A stretch of DNA of 64,000 bases from Calamus simplicifolius (lineage: Eukaryota; Streptophyta; Magnoliopsida; Arecales; Arecaceae), in the NCBI GenBank assembly GCA_900491605.1, contig UESW01001617.1, forward strand, positions 146,923-210,922, given 5' to 3'. A program made the position numbers and the translations under genes. Below, in pieces: positions 47,638-59,713 of the stretch (its first letter is position 1; every line of letters starts with the position of its first letter). The notes beneath the pieces were generated by a model. That model was not told the origin of the DNA. It did no database searches and saw only the letters and a program-made list of their open reading frames with translations.

Positions 47638-50600
47638 TCAAGCCTTGAGCCTTCCATAGAATTTGGCCTTCTCCTCTGTGGTTTGGAAGCGACCATGCCC
47701 AAATTTAGAAGAAGTATCAACGAACTTAAGCTTTATCTCCTCCATAGCCACACGTGAAGTTTGCTTCAGCAACGACTGCCTCAGTGTGACAACCCGCTTC
47801 TTTGGTCCCACACAGCAGCCTTTGATTAATATGTAATCATCCTTCACCACACCATAATGTGGGAAGCCTCCCATTGGGGTTATATCCTTCTCAGTCCTGC
47901 ATTAGTACAGTTAAACATCAGCAATTCAGCAGGCATACTTGTTCAGGAGCATTACAGCTAAAGGCTCGCATAGAATGGATGCATCAAATATTACAAAGGA
48001 GCTAATGGTAAAAGCTGCTAAGCATAGGCATGGCCTGAAAGGGTTGAGTGAGAAAATATCCCCTTTTTTTTCAATTTAAACTTTTTGTTGCAATGTGGCT
48101 AAGTATTTCAAAATATTTTGGCCTGTCATAGTTGGCATGTACAATAACTAAACAATAAAAGTAATAAACAGGTCGACTGACCTGTCAAATTCAGTGATAG
48201 CCTTATGAGACTCCTCTCCAGCCTTTCCAAGCTTATAAATTTTCTTGTTCAATTCTGTGCGGTGATGGTAACCATTCTGCCCAGCCCTGGCCACCGTGAA
48301 TGAAACCCTAGCTGGATGCCAAGCACCGATACAAGCTACCTTGCGCAGGCCCCGGTGGGTTTTGCGAGGAAGACGTGTGACACCCCAACGGGTCACCACG
48401 CCTTCATACCCCTTACCCTTGGTAACTCCTATGATGTCTATCATCTCATCCTTCTGGAAAACAGCATCTATAGGAATTTGCTTCTCAAAAAAGCTGTAAG
48501 CATAGTCAACCTTCTTAGCAACATCTCCACCATTCACCTGAATCTCCATCAGGTGTGCTTTCTTTTGTTTCAACCCCTTCATTCTTCTAATCTATAGACA
48601 GAAACATGGAAATAAGCCGAAGATGATTAGTAACTTAAAATCTTCAGGAGAAAAATAGTTCAAGCAAAATAAGGAAGAAAAGCCAGGTAGATGGAAATAG
48701 TGCTCCATCCATGATGTACCTGATTGTCACCATAAGGTTATAGACAGCAATTAGAGACGGCTATAAGAGATCCACAGATAACTATAACAAAAGTGAAGGC
48801 TGTGGGTCTCCAGACTTTGATTCCCCGTTGTTTATCAACAGTATTATCAGACTAGAGCAGCTTGCATTATTTACTGGATTAGATCTATATTGCAATGACA
48901 ACTTCCAGCCAAAAAGCAGCCAATAGTTTCACCCAAAAGGCTCCCTAAACATGAATGCTCACAAGGGACTTCCTCCTCGGCAATAAATTCCAACAACATG
49001 ATATTTGTGCTAGATTTCCCTTAGGTTTGTTTTTATAGTCAATAAAAACATCTCTAACACTGATCAGAATTTTTTTTTTTAAAAAAAAACAAATATAGGG
49101 CACCATGAATTTAGCACTTGGCAATCTAAAATTTTGCAAGATACCACATGAATTCACAATCGATGTCATCCTTCATCCTGGATTTAACTTCAATATCACA
49201 AAAACACATAAATATAGTTTGCAAGTTCAGCTGTACCATACTCATTGACATTGCTTTTGATGGTCAGACATGAACAATGGTCAATGCAAGATAATGTGAC
49301 AGGTAAAGAAAATAAACGTAAGATTACCTGAGTGTGAGCCAAGACACGAATGACAGATGCATGCTTCTTCATCTTCTCTAGCTGTGCCTGGATTTCCTTT
49401 TTCCCATCTTCCGTTTCATACTTCTTTGAGTACTTAGTAAATGCCTTCTTCTTGGTCTTATACCAGTTTTTGTAAAATCTCCTCCTTACTTCCTCACTAA
49501 GATGCTGAGCCCAAACAGTGTTCAGCGTCCGAAGACCACGGGGAGTCTTCACATAACCAACAACACCAACAACAATCATTGGAGGTGATTCAATAACTGT
49601 TACTGCTTCACATGTCTCTTTCTTATGGAGCTCTACATGCAGAGTGGAAAGGAAAATCAGCAGAAAATACACTAAAATTTAAAAGATTTAAAATATAGAG
49701 TTCTAGTAATTCATATCAATTTTGAACTATTAGAGTTAAAGCTTTCATAATTTTGAGAACATAATATCTGTACATGCATCTAGCTTTCAAGATTAGGGAT
49801 CTTATTTGAAAGAATTTCATTTAAAGAATGAAAATATGTCAACCATTATTACCACCAAAAAGTAGCTAGATGTCAAACCGAATCCAAAGAATATAACATC
49901 CAAAGACTTTGGATTTATTTTAGGGATGTTAAGTTTGCAACATAAGCAGCCAAGTTCCAAGGAAGGGAAAAAGGGAACTAAAACTTCTCAGCTTCAAAAA
50001 TGCTGGCGCACACATGCTTGCCAGCATCCATCACGTATCCGCTGCATCTTAGTTCAGACACAGCATGAGTGAAATGGTCGAGCCAAAAAAAGGCATTCAT
50101 AAAAGTGGAATATTTCAGTTAAATTCATAAGAAGTTATTATCTGAAAAGAATACAAATTGACTTACTTGATCCTGGTTTATCAACATCCCTGACTACATG
50201 CGTCATCCCAGCCTTGTATCCTAGGAAGGCAGTTAGTCTAGGAGGCTTACTTGGATCATCCTTTGGAAAGGATTTCACTGCATCAGGCCAAATGGAAGAA
50301 AATTAATGAAAAACCAAGAGAAGACAACTTACAATAGAGGCAAATATTTAGAAGCCATACAATTCTTCTTGCCGAAGAGAAGCATGATCAAGTATTAACT
50401 TCATTGATAGTATACAAAACACACAATGTAAACACTGGGTACTTAATTGCAGAATACATAGCACAGCTAAATCTAGGTGCCAGCATTGGGAGATTCACTG
50501 GAATAGCATGATTGCTTTGCTTGCTGAATCAGTCCAAATCATTCAGATGCCTGGTAGTACCCCAAATACTTAGCGTTAATTGCTCTGATAACAAAGATTT

Positions 50601-53600
50601 TAAAGAGCCCAGTGATTCATAGGGGAAAGGGCACAGTTCAACACTTATAAACTATAGCATCTATACAATACATACTAGATTGTATGGTGCAGAACATAAA
50701 AAATTGCACACTAGATCTCAAGACTCAACAGAAGGATTGGAGGACTGACTGACTTGAAATCAGTTTGCTTACCCTGACGCATGACAATGGAACCAGACCT
50801 GGCTAAACAACTCCTTATTATAGAATGCTTTAGCCAAATTTTTGGAAAAGAAATGACTAACTCAAATCAATGACAAATAGTGTACATGCTATGTACCAAG
50901 GAAAGATATCAATCAAATCAATGACAAATAGGGTACATCCTATGTACCCAGGAAAGATATCAACCAATTATATGACCAGTTAAAGAAGCCATCCTCAACT
51001 CAACTCAACTCATCTAAGCCTTTTCCCAACTACATGGGGTAAGCTTCCTCTACTATGCTCTATTCAGAACTAAGTCGACATTTAAATTATAAATAATTAT
51101 ATTTTTTTAATTACTTTTATCCATATTAGTTTAAGTCTACCTCTACCTCTACCTCTACCCTTATAAAAGAAGCCATCCTTAATGACGCAAAAGACGGAAA
51201 AAAGTAGACAAGAAAAATTAGCTTTGTTCTTTGCTCGGCCAAGTTTAAATTGTTTTCTTAAGTTCATAAACTCCGACCCGTTTTGCGTTTCAAGCCTTAA
51301 TGTGATTAAATTAAGCGCAGGAGTGGAGAGTTTTAAGATTTAATGGAGTTTGTTTTGACATAGAGTTGGAGTGTACAAGTTAATCTATGAAGGCAAATTA
51401 CAATGCAACTTATTAATATGGAGATGAACATATAAATACCTTCTAGCACAGAGTTTAAAAAAAAATTATTTCTTGGCCCCATGCAAAATCTCAAAACATA
51501 GCTGAACAATGATGACAACAACAATACTGCTGAAATCATTGTCAATTAACAATATTGACCAAGGAATGTACAGCAGACCTTCTGCATTTAGCATTTAAAG
51601 GAATGAGAAAACTAGGCAAATCTTAGCATGCCAAGAAAAATAATGAATAGCAATTCTTTTCAACTATGTTAATTAGCTAACTGTTCATAATATATAGTCT
51701 ACAAAAGGCACAAATATATTACTAATATAGACACACCAACTCAACTTAACTCATCTAAGCCTTTTTCCAACTACATGGGGCCAGCTATATGAATCCGCCT
51801 CCTCCATTGTACTTTCAAGGACGTCCTAGCCCTTTGCATAGATTGATTTAGTAGATTTATGTTTTAGAAGATCTAACAGAGTTTTACGCTGGCTGTTAGT
51901 TACCTAACACAACTCTCCTCCTTTACCCGCTTTGACAGAGTTTACTAATGTAGACACACAACTAATAGGCAATTACTACTACATTTTTCAGAGGAAAAAA
52001 CAAATCTATGAGAACCTCCTTCATTAAATTAAAGTTATTATATTGAGTTGGCCCTTCCAAAAGGCCATTCAAGCTGAGTCATAAGCATAAGTAAGTTTTG
52101 TGAACCAAACCACCCAAAGGACATTTAGTTGCCAACTTTACAAAATCTAATTTTGTAAGATCCGCTTTTTTTAACTAGAATAGATTTTTGATTAATATTA
52201 AAATAGAGTTGTCATGGCAAGCGGTGTCGGCATGGCCAACAACACCGGGGAAAGTTCGGAATGGCTTGCAACCCAATTGGGCTAGGTCGTACCAGGCCAA
52301 GCCACCACACTGTGCCATCCTATGGCATGGCTTTTTATTTTTTAAAATATTTTTAATATATTTAAATTTCTTTTATAATGTCACAGGCTAGCCCATGATG
52401 AGTCATGCCAAGCCAACCCAACCCGCATGCCCGGATTATGCCATCACAACCTAAGGTAGTGTTTGATAGAAAAAACACTATCCCTGAATAAGTATTCAGG
52501 ATAGAGTTTATCCATCGGATATCCCTAGGGATATCTCCTGACTATCCCATTGATCATATCAAATGTAAAAAAATAAATCCCTAGGATAACTTTTGTTATC
52601 TCCTCTAGTTGTATTTAATTGGAGGGATAAGAGAAATATCCTTAAAAAAAATTATTAAACCCCAACTACCCTTACAAATTCTAATTCAGCAATTGATCCA
52701 GATCAACCTGGATCAAACGGCCCAAACAGCACCTGTTACACATCAGCTTGGAGAATTAGAGATGGATCTATATTTCTTTCTAAAAAAGTGATTTATCACT
52801 AGAATAACAAAGTAAGAACAAAAACGAAAGCAAAATAGACATGCTATCAACTAAATGATCGAATTATTGAAAATAAAAATAAAAATTAGTTGGATCCATG
52901 AAAAAGATATGTACTTAAGCCTACTAGACCAGCGTCAGGGAGAGGAAGAAGCCCTCTCTCTCAACCAATCTGAAGAGCAAAAGCTATCCGTCATTTTTCG
53001 AGCAAAACAACACCTCCAATGCCAACGGATTGGGCAAAGGGGCTGCCTGATTCATTGCTCAACACATGAATTCATATAACAGACCAATAACAAAACAAAA
53101 CAAATCAACCAAAATTCTTTCAACTATGGAGAAAGCGAAGGAGAAATCAAAATGAGATCAAAAAACATCAACAAAACAGAACGGAAAACACACAAGTTAT
53201 GGAATAGTTGGTTGCGATGATTTTTTCCCCCTTGAAACTTTAAGAATTTGAAACCCATGGCCAACGGGTCGAAACGAGAGATATCAGAGGGTTATATAAT
53301 AAAGAATTTTGCATCAAAACATAACAACTTCACCACAAAATCAACCCAAAAGCATGTGTAAAATAAAAATAAAAATCTTCAGCATATTTTATCAGTAAAA
53401 TAAATCAAACTCACCTGAAAATCCAGAGTAGGAGATCGGGACGAGACTTGAGATAGGAGATCGAGAGTAGGTCGGGGGTTGGAGACGAAGATTTGGAGCA
53501 AGAGATCATGATGAGACTTGGAGACGGAAGATCAGAAGCAAGCCAAGGTTGGATATGGGAGATCGAAAGCAAGTGATCGGGACGAGACTTGGAGTCGAAA

Positions 53601-54212
53601 GATCGGGGTTAGGCAGAGGTTGGAGACGAGAGATCGGGAGCAGGATATTAGAATGAGACTTGGAGATAAAAGATCGAGAGCAGGCAAAGATTGAAGATGG
53701 GAGATCAGATGAAGCTTGGAGATGGAAGATCGAAAGCAGAAGATCGGGACGAGGGTTGGAGACAAGAGGAGAAAAGGACACAACAACTTTGGTAGAATTT
53801 TTTTTAATGATAGTTTTACCCTCAAAGGATAACTAGAGGAATAACCAGTTGTTCCCCTCTTCCTAAAGAATAAATTCAGGGAATAACCCATATTTAACCA
53901 TGGGTGGTTATCCTCTCTAGTTAAATTTATCCCTAGCTATCCTTGATAGTTATGGCTTTTTGAAAATAAGGGGGGCTATCTCAAACACTGCCTAAGAGTG
54001 AGTCATGCCATGCTAGGTCAAGCACGGCTATTGTAGGAACCGTGCCCTACGTCATGGCGAGCCATGCCGTGCCATGGGTTACCTAACCCATCTGCCATCT
54101 CTATATTAAAACATTTTTCAAGGAGATCAGGCATAGCTTGATTTGTTTTTTTTTGTTTCACAGGAGAGTTTGGAATGGTTGGTTGGAAAATTAAAGAAGA
54201 TACCAATAGACT

Positions 54213-54246
<34 letters not shown>

Positions 54247-55366
54247 GAGGAGAGGATGAAGGGGGCAGCAGAAAGAGAATAGATATAAGGGGATAGAGGA
54301 GGCAAGGTGTAGAAGCACTTCTTGTAGAATGTTACGAACACTTTCAGAAAGTGCTTTGTTGCTTTAATTGTTGCATAACAACTTTTTTTAAGCAACTCCA
54401 AACATGGACTTAGGTGGTTTTAACATAAGCAAATACTTATTTTTAAAAAATAAATACAAAATAAAACTAATCTAGGCCCCTCATCACCTAAGGTAATTAG
54501 CAGTTAAGATTCATTAGGAAGGCTCCATAGGGTAAGCCAGACCCTTTATTTTCTTTTTTTTTCCCATGAACCAGAAGAGGAAATTTCAACAGACATGTAA
54601 GGACTGTAGAAATTTTCTCTGTTTTTTAAGACTCCTAGCAGCAAAAGGAATTCCAACACTAATTGCTATCCTCTTTGATTCCATATCTCCAGCTTCCTAT
54701 AAAAATATATCATATTTGGTAGAACTTCTGGCAACGTCTGGTAATCAAATTAAAGTCCTTTTGACTGCTAACCTCCTGCACTGTAGCATCGCAGTCCATG
54801 CATTAACAGTCAAAAGGAATATCACCTAATTATCAGGAAAAAATGCAACATTTAAAACATAAACATGATTCCAAGATGGCACCTAAATTATCAGATGACA
54901 GCAAACAAAATAACTAACTGGGAACCACCTATAGTTTTGTAAGCTTTCAAAAGAAAGGATTCTTAGCAGCTTTAATTTCAATAGTCCTTATCTGAATTTA
55001 GATATGATAAACAATGAGAAATCAAGTCAACACTAAGTCAAGTAGCAATGTAGCACAGGTGCAAAATGAAAAGAATGTACAACAAATAAAGCAACATGAT
55101 ACAATACTAGCAAGCAGATCTAACTCAAGTAACCCAGATAAAGAGGACACGCAACAATTAAAGCTATTAAAAAGAAACTGATACCTGTGACTACATAATC
55201 ATTTATACAAACATGTAAATGTCTAATACAACATCATCCATGGGAAATAAAACAAAATTTTCTGATGGAAGAAGCAGAAACCTTTTCCTCTATGTCGAGA
55301 GGCTCTTTTTCTAGGAAGGAACCCAAGAGAACCATGTCGAGGATGCTCAAATTTACGGTGAGACAT
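47638..55366 (-). CDS. RPL3: 60S ribosomal protein L3 (uL3), complete, five coding exons
   Basis: Coding exons on the minus strand are 55366-55282, 50277-50167, 49632-49328, 48591-48182 and 47896-47638. They total 1170 bases, giving 389 residues, the length of plant RPL3. All introns are GT-AG. The protein starts MSHRKFEHPRHGSLGFLPRK, contains VVGYVKTPRGLRTLNTVWAQ, TRWGVTRLPRKTHRGLRKVA and ends FQTTEEKAKFYGRLKA. uL3 is an early-assembling large-subunit protein; its central finger reaches the peptidyl-transferase centre. The finger-tip Trp (residue 258, in GAWHPARV) and the His that is methylated in yeast and human (residue 246, in KTHRG) are both present. No lesion is seen. Intron 1 spans 5 kb and holds several transposons, while the other introns are short. 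The start is set by the family N-terminus; a further 5' UTR intron is likely. Confidence 0.97.
50996..51165 (-). mobile_element. 5'-truncated RTE LINE tail in RPL3 intron 1
   Basis: On the minus strand it encodes the end of RTE reverse transcriptase (RGRGRGRLKL) and finishes with the ATGAGTTGAGTTGAGTTG tail. It is bracketed by the 14-bp repeat AAAGAAGCCATCCT (50982-50995 and 51166-51179). At 170 bp it is a strong 5' truncation, normal for LINE integration. Confidence 0.88.
51737..51941 (-). mobile_element. Second truncated LINE tail in RPL3 intron 1
   Basis: It shares the 3' end (CCCATGTAGTTGGAAAAAGG on the minus strand) but has a different body, so it belongs to another subfamily. It is flanked by an 18-bp repeat TTACTAATRTAGACACAC with one mismatch (51719-51736 and 51942-51959). 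Confidence 0.8.
52455..53992. mobile_element. Harbinger-like non-autonomous element, 1.54 kb
   Basis: The ends GGTAGTGTTTGATAGAAAAA and CTATCTCAAACACTGCC match those of the 318-bp MITE at 46396, and TAA repeats flank it (52452-52454, 53993-53995). Its outer 150-200 bases on each side are MITE-like, while the inner 1.2 kb is not found in the short copies. On the minus strand the inner part shows a CT-rich leader-like stretch (about 53770-53420) ending in CTGGATTTTCAG/GTGAGT, a strong donor, followed by a T-rich intron-like region. No transposase motif remains. It may be a deletion derivative of an autonomous element, or a MITE that captured host DNA. Confidence 0.8.
53430..53770. repeat. Degenerate minisatellite with AGATCGGGACGAGACTTGGAG units
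   Basis: Variants of GAGATCGGGACGAGACTTGG and GGTTGGAGACGGAAGATCG repeat about every 55-60 bases, five to seven times. It is part of the Harbinger-like element. The minus-strand frames rich in Ser, Pro and Leu across it are a by-product. Confidence 0.75.
54213..54242. repeat. (GA)15 microsatellite
   Basis: Perfect GA repeat within RPL3 intron 1. Confidence 0.95.
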
Positions 55367-55393
55367 AAGTGTCTTTCTTCTTTCCCTCTGTGA

Positions 55394-56910
55394 CTACAAT
55401 GATTTCATCATCTCACATCTAGAAAAATAATTTTTTTGATGGCTAACAAACAAAATGCAACACTTGAACCATATACAGTATCCCAGGCCATCACAATGAA
55501 TATTAAAGAATATTAAATAAAATCTGAAAGCAAGAGCATGCCTGAAAGGAAAGGTTGGACGGACAATTAAAATATATATAGCTAATAAATATAGAAAACA
55601 ACGTGAAGTATCCAAGAAGAAAGTTTTAAGGCTTCTCAACAAGCACACACCTGCAACCACTTGATCAAGATAAGAAAAAAATATCGAAACTGAAACAGTC
55701 TTTGCAAACATCCAACCATCTGCTTTAATTAAAGAAAGTTATAGGAGAAGAATGACGAAATTTAGTTAGAAAAACCTAAAAGACGTATCTCCTTCTCCTT
55801 CTGCACTAACTAAATTTGTATTCAAAACCAAAAACTTGAATACAATACCATTAGAACTAGATAAAACTACAAATTTAAACCGACGCATTTTCCTTCCACT
55901 CCAGGGCTCTCAAAAGTAAAAAAACATGAATAAATTTCCTATTAAACAACATAAAACTCAATTATATTAAACTCAAGACTCTTACCAACAAAAGCATTAA
56001 AATGAAAACATAAGCATTGGAGTGAAAATAAGTTATGTAGTGTCTTGGATTTGTAAACGATGACAGAAAACCCCCTCAACTTTGAAAGCACAAGTAAAGA
56101 ACCAGATCTGGCAAATATGGCATAGAAAAGCCTCCACCACCAAAGGCCTATGGCAAAAATAAATGCCAATTCTCGGGCTCTCTGGTTTATCTTCCCAAAT
56201 ACCCGATTGTGGGTTTTGGCAGAAAAAGAGCCCTTTCTGAGACTCCAGCCTTGATTCAACTCGAAGTTCTTTTTGGAAGGACAATTTCTGGCCACTTACA
56301 GATCTGAAGTCATACAAATGCTTTAAAGCAGAGGGGCTGACACTAACAAAATCATGGACACTTCGCAAGAACCAGAAATTCAAATCTTCAATAAGACTAA
56401 AAAGCAATCAACTTCATCAAAGTTTATAATCAAACCCTTCTACATCAAAACTAACAGAAATATGCTTGCTTTCTGTAAATCTAAATTGCAGCACCTCCGT
56501 CAAAACCAAATTTAACGAAATTTTTCAAAAGAGCGAATCGGAAATTAGGATATCGATCGAAAAAAATCAAACCGAATAGAAAAGTAAACATATGGAAGCT
56601 AAAGATCGTTAGAACAGTTCCATGATCACGCTCATAGAACAAATTATAGTATTGTTCACGATATCGATAATCCTTCAACCCAACCGATATCCTCAAATAA
56701 TTCCTGCTCCAATTCATTACAAAATCAATTAAAACAGCTACACGACTTCTTAAAAAAAACGACTTTGAACTGATTTGGATCAAACATATGGATCAGAAAC
56801 AGAGATTTGGAAAAAATCCAACTCATTATAGGACGATGGGTGAACGACTCGGCAAAGCCAGATCCGAAATGCCGAAGAACTCAAAAGATACCCATTAGAA
56901 AAATATTCAC
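55394..56910 (-). other. Probable 5' UTR intron of RPL3
   Basis: On the minus strand a donor TTTGAG/GTGAAT (last exon base 56911) follows a short GC-rich leader, and an acceptor CATTGTAG lies just before the last 27 leader bases (55393-55367). The 1.5 kb between shows no exon or transposon I recognise. Leader introns are frequent in plant ribosomal-protein genes; the exact acceptor is inferred. Confidence 0.65.
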
Positions 56911-57005
56911 CTCAAACGTCGAAGTAGGAAGCGTGGGGAGAAGCGGTGAAATGGAGGGGGGCGGCGTGAAAGCCCTAGAGGCCCATGCTGCCTATAAAGA
57001 AAACG
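56911..57005 (-). promoter_or_regulatory. RPL3: RPL3 core promoter and first leader exon
   Basis: On the minus strand TCTTTATAGG (57000-56991) is a TATA-like box, followed by CATGGGCCTC (TGGGCC, a site II motif of ribosomal-protein and growth genes) and CTAGGGCTTT, close to the telo-box. The leader (about 56965-56911) is rich in C and T and ends at the donor near 56910. Start of transcription estimated by spacing. Confidence 0.6.
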
Positions 57006-57474
57006 AACGACTGAGATTGTTCCCGCGTCGAATCTGACGCTGTAGAGCGATCGCGGGACGTCGAGAGTTTATCAGCAAGGAGATTTGATCTGGAGACCTC
57101 AACCAAACCGAGTTATTTCGACTTTTTGTTGGACCACGTACGACGGTCACGGTTCGATCCGGTCGCCCTCTCCACTCTTAATCCACACAAATTTTAAAGA
57201 TAAGATTAAAAAAAAAAAAATCCATTGTACATTCAACTTTCTACCAACAACTATTGTAATAAATATTGTAACTCATAAATTATTATAATAATATTATAAC
57301 TTAATATAATAATATAATATTATTATATTATGATTAATATAACATAATAACAACAAGCAATATAATATAATAATGCTAGAATCATTCTAATTATTCTATC
57401 AATATAATAGTATTTTTATTATTTTTATTATTATTTTATTATTTTTATGATATTATTTTATAATCATAGAGTTA
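57006..57474. other. RPL3 upstream flank with AT-rich block
   Basis: 57006-57180 is ordinary upstream DNA; from about 57240 to 57474 the sequence is almost only A and T (ATAATATTATAACTTAATAT). No gene seen. Confidence 0.5.
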
Positions 57475-57780
57475 AAACATGATAGATTAAGTAGAAGAGT
57501 ATTTCAGGAGTATTATATGATCGACGCATCCTATTAAATTGAAAGAAAATTTTATAAAACCGCTATTAGTCATCTATGCTATATGGAACAGAGTATTGGA
57601 CAACATGTGAATAAATTAAATATAATAGAAATGCACATATTAAGATGGATATGTAGTAAAACTTTAAAAAATAGAATTTAAAATAAATATATAAGAGAAA
57701 TTATAGGAATAGTCCCAAATGAAGATAAAATGAGAGAAAATTGATTGCGATAGTTCGAATATATACAACGAAGACCTTTA

Positions 57781-58083
57781 GGCAGTGTTTGATATGGGGG
57801 ATAAGGAAGGATATCCCCTGGATATCCCTTCTTATTCCCAAATGCTATAGCTAGAAGGGATAGATCTGAAAAAGTTTAACCAGAAGGGATAACCCATGGT
57901 TAACCATGGTTAACCATGGGTTATCCCCTGAACTTATTCCCTAGGGAACCTAGGAACAACAAAGTTATTTCTTAATGGCAGACTTGTAATTTTAAAAAAA
58001 TGCTTATTCCCTCAGCTATTCCCTGGATAAATTCTATCCCGTACATTTATCCAGGGATAGCTTTTGGGCTATCAAACACTACC
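57781..58083. mobile_element. Tourist-like MITE, 303 bp
   Basis: Ends GGCAGTGTTTGATATGGGGG and TTTGGGCTATCAAACACTACC (last 21 bases, with CTATCAAACACTACC the TIR), TTA on both sides (57778-57780, 58084-58086). Contains CCATGGTTAACCATGGTTAA palindromes. Confidence 0.88.
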
Positions 58084-58086
58084 TTA

Positions 58087-58669
58087 GGTAGTATTTGATA
58101 GAAAAATAACTATCCCTGTATAAGTGTACATGATAGAATTTATTTAGGGGATAGCTGAGAGAATAATCTTATTTAGGGGATAGTTGAGAGAATAGTCTTA
58201 TTTTTATAATAATAGTTTTATCCTCAAGGGATAAGTTTAAGAAAAAATAGCTATTATCCATTCCCTAATTGTGTTTGAAATAGGGAATAAGGTGGGATAT
58301 CCCCCTTATCCCCAAAAGCTATAACTAGAGGGAATAATTTTGAAAAAGTTTAACCATAAGGGATAACCCATCCCCTGAACTTATTCTATATGGACTCCAG
58401 GAATAACTAGAGTTATTACTTGATAGCAAAGTTGTTATTTAAAAAATGGTTATCCCTTGAGCTATTCCCTGGATAAATGCTATCTTGTAACTTATTCAGG
58501 GATAGCTTTTTATGAATCAAACACTACCTAATGAATAAGTTTAGGGGATAACCCATGCATGGTTTGGGCTATCCCTTCTTGTTAACATTTTTTAGACTTA
58601 TCATTTGTAGTTATAGCTTCTAGGAATAAAGGAAAATATCCCCCTTTATTCTCTATTTCAAACACAACT
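58087..58669. mobile_element. Tourist-like MITE directly adjoining the previous one, itself split
   Basis: Left end GGTAGTATTTGATAGAAAAA; right end CTATTTCAAACACAACT. It shares the TTA at 58084-58086 with its neighbour and has TTA at 58670-58672. A third MITE lies at 58269-58528. Confidence 0.78.
58269..58528. mobile_element. Inner MITE in 58087-58669
   Basis: Starts TTGTGTTTGAAATAGGGAAT and ends TGAATCAAACACTACC, between TAA repeats (58266-58268 and 58529-58531). About 260 bp, reverse in orientation to the host MITE. Confidence 0.78.
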
Positions 58670-58885
58670 TTAAATGCTTCAATAAGTAAAAGTAACCTTT
58701 TAACAATCCATGGTAAGGATAAAGATAGAGGCAAACCTAAACTAACATAGATATAAATAATTCAAAAAGATATGACTATTTATAATTTAAATACCAATTT
58801 AGTCATGAACAGAGCAAAGTGAAGGAAGCATATTCATGTAGCCGACCCATATAGTTGGAAAAAGGCTTAAACTAGTTGAGTCAAT

Positions 58886-59713
58886 ATCATTATAACATTA
58901 GACTATTATCACTATTTCATGATAATATTAATAAATCAAATGATTATCATAATATAGTAATGATAATAATATTACATTAATAGTACTATAATAATACAAT
59001 ATACTATAGTTGTTATTAGATTATTCTATATAGTTAATATAATAATTATTATTAATAATATAATAATACTTTTAATATTATATTTATTATATTATAATTT
59101 TATTAATATTATAATTTTATTATAATAATAAATTTTATGATAGTAATAATATAACGATGATAATTATTATAATACAATGATGATTATAATATTATATTAA
59201 TAGTACTATAATATTAATAAAGTATAGCCATTATTAGTTTATAATTATATTATCTTATGAAATATTATAATTTTTATTATAATAATATAGTATTATAATA
59301 TTATAATTTTTGAAAAAGTTGGAATTGAAGGCTTTCATAAGTAAAATATTTTAATTTCTTTAAAATAAATAAAAATATGTATTTTACTTATGCAAGCCTT
59401 CAATTTCATAAGTAATTTTTTTTAATTTCTTTAAAATAAATAAATAATTTTTTTTAAAAAAATGTTAAACATTCTAAAATTTATCAAAAATGTTTTTAAG
59501 CTTCTAAAGATATTTCTAAATTGTGCGAAGGTCCAACCAAATGAAGCCATGGAGGAAAGGTTTTTGTGCAATATGCAAGGTATATATCATACGCACTGTA
59601 AGCGATGATTAGCCATATACATACGGCTGCACGTGCTAAGAATAATTTTGTCTTTGTGTATCGCATGCGTCATCCTCATGCATGTGCTTTTCCATGGAGC
59701 CTAATTTAAACAA
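58886..59713. other. AT-rich intergenic stretch before the MULE
   Basis: 58900-59300 is nearly pure A and T with TAATAATAT palindromes. A long hairpin follows (59323-59405). No gene seen. Confidence 0.6.
59323..59405. repeat. Hairpin with 26-bp arms
   Basis: AATTGAAGGCTTTCATAAGT.. (59323-59348) pairs with 59380-59405 over 26 bases with one mismatch, around a 31-base loop. The loop sequence (TTTAATTTCTTTAAAATAAA) also recurs just right of the hairpin at about 59430. Confidence 0.85.

Larger units (their letters stand above)
52204..54103. mobile_element. hAT-type non-autonomous element, split by a Harbinger-like insert
   Basis: Termini TAGAGTTGTCATGGCA and, reversed, TAGAGATGGCAGATGG fit the hAT TIR style (TAGRGNTGNCA). 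An 8-bp repeat TATTAAAA flanks it (52196-52203 and 54104-54111), which is the hAT signature. Without the insert at 52455-53992 it is about 360 bp, with GCCATGCC-rich ends. No coding capacity. Confidence 0.82.
57475..58885 (+). mobile_element. RTE LINE 3' fragment, split by MITEs
   Basis: The plus strand at 57475-57780 and 58670-58885 is one broken RTE reverse-transcriptase C-terminus: PIKLKENFIKP, AIWNRVLDN, then RGKPKLT, IIQKDMTIYNLN and the 3' tail CATGTAGCCGACCCATATAG. The join between the two parts falls at a TTA (57778-57780 and 58670-58672), where three MITEs are inserted. Same family as 1516-4427. Confidence 0.85.

Noticed and set aside
53506..54401. Ser/Leu/Pro-rich minus-strand ORFs
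   Set aside because: They come from the GATCGGGACGAG minisatellite and the (GA)15 tract and have no other support.
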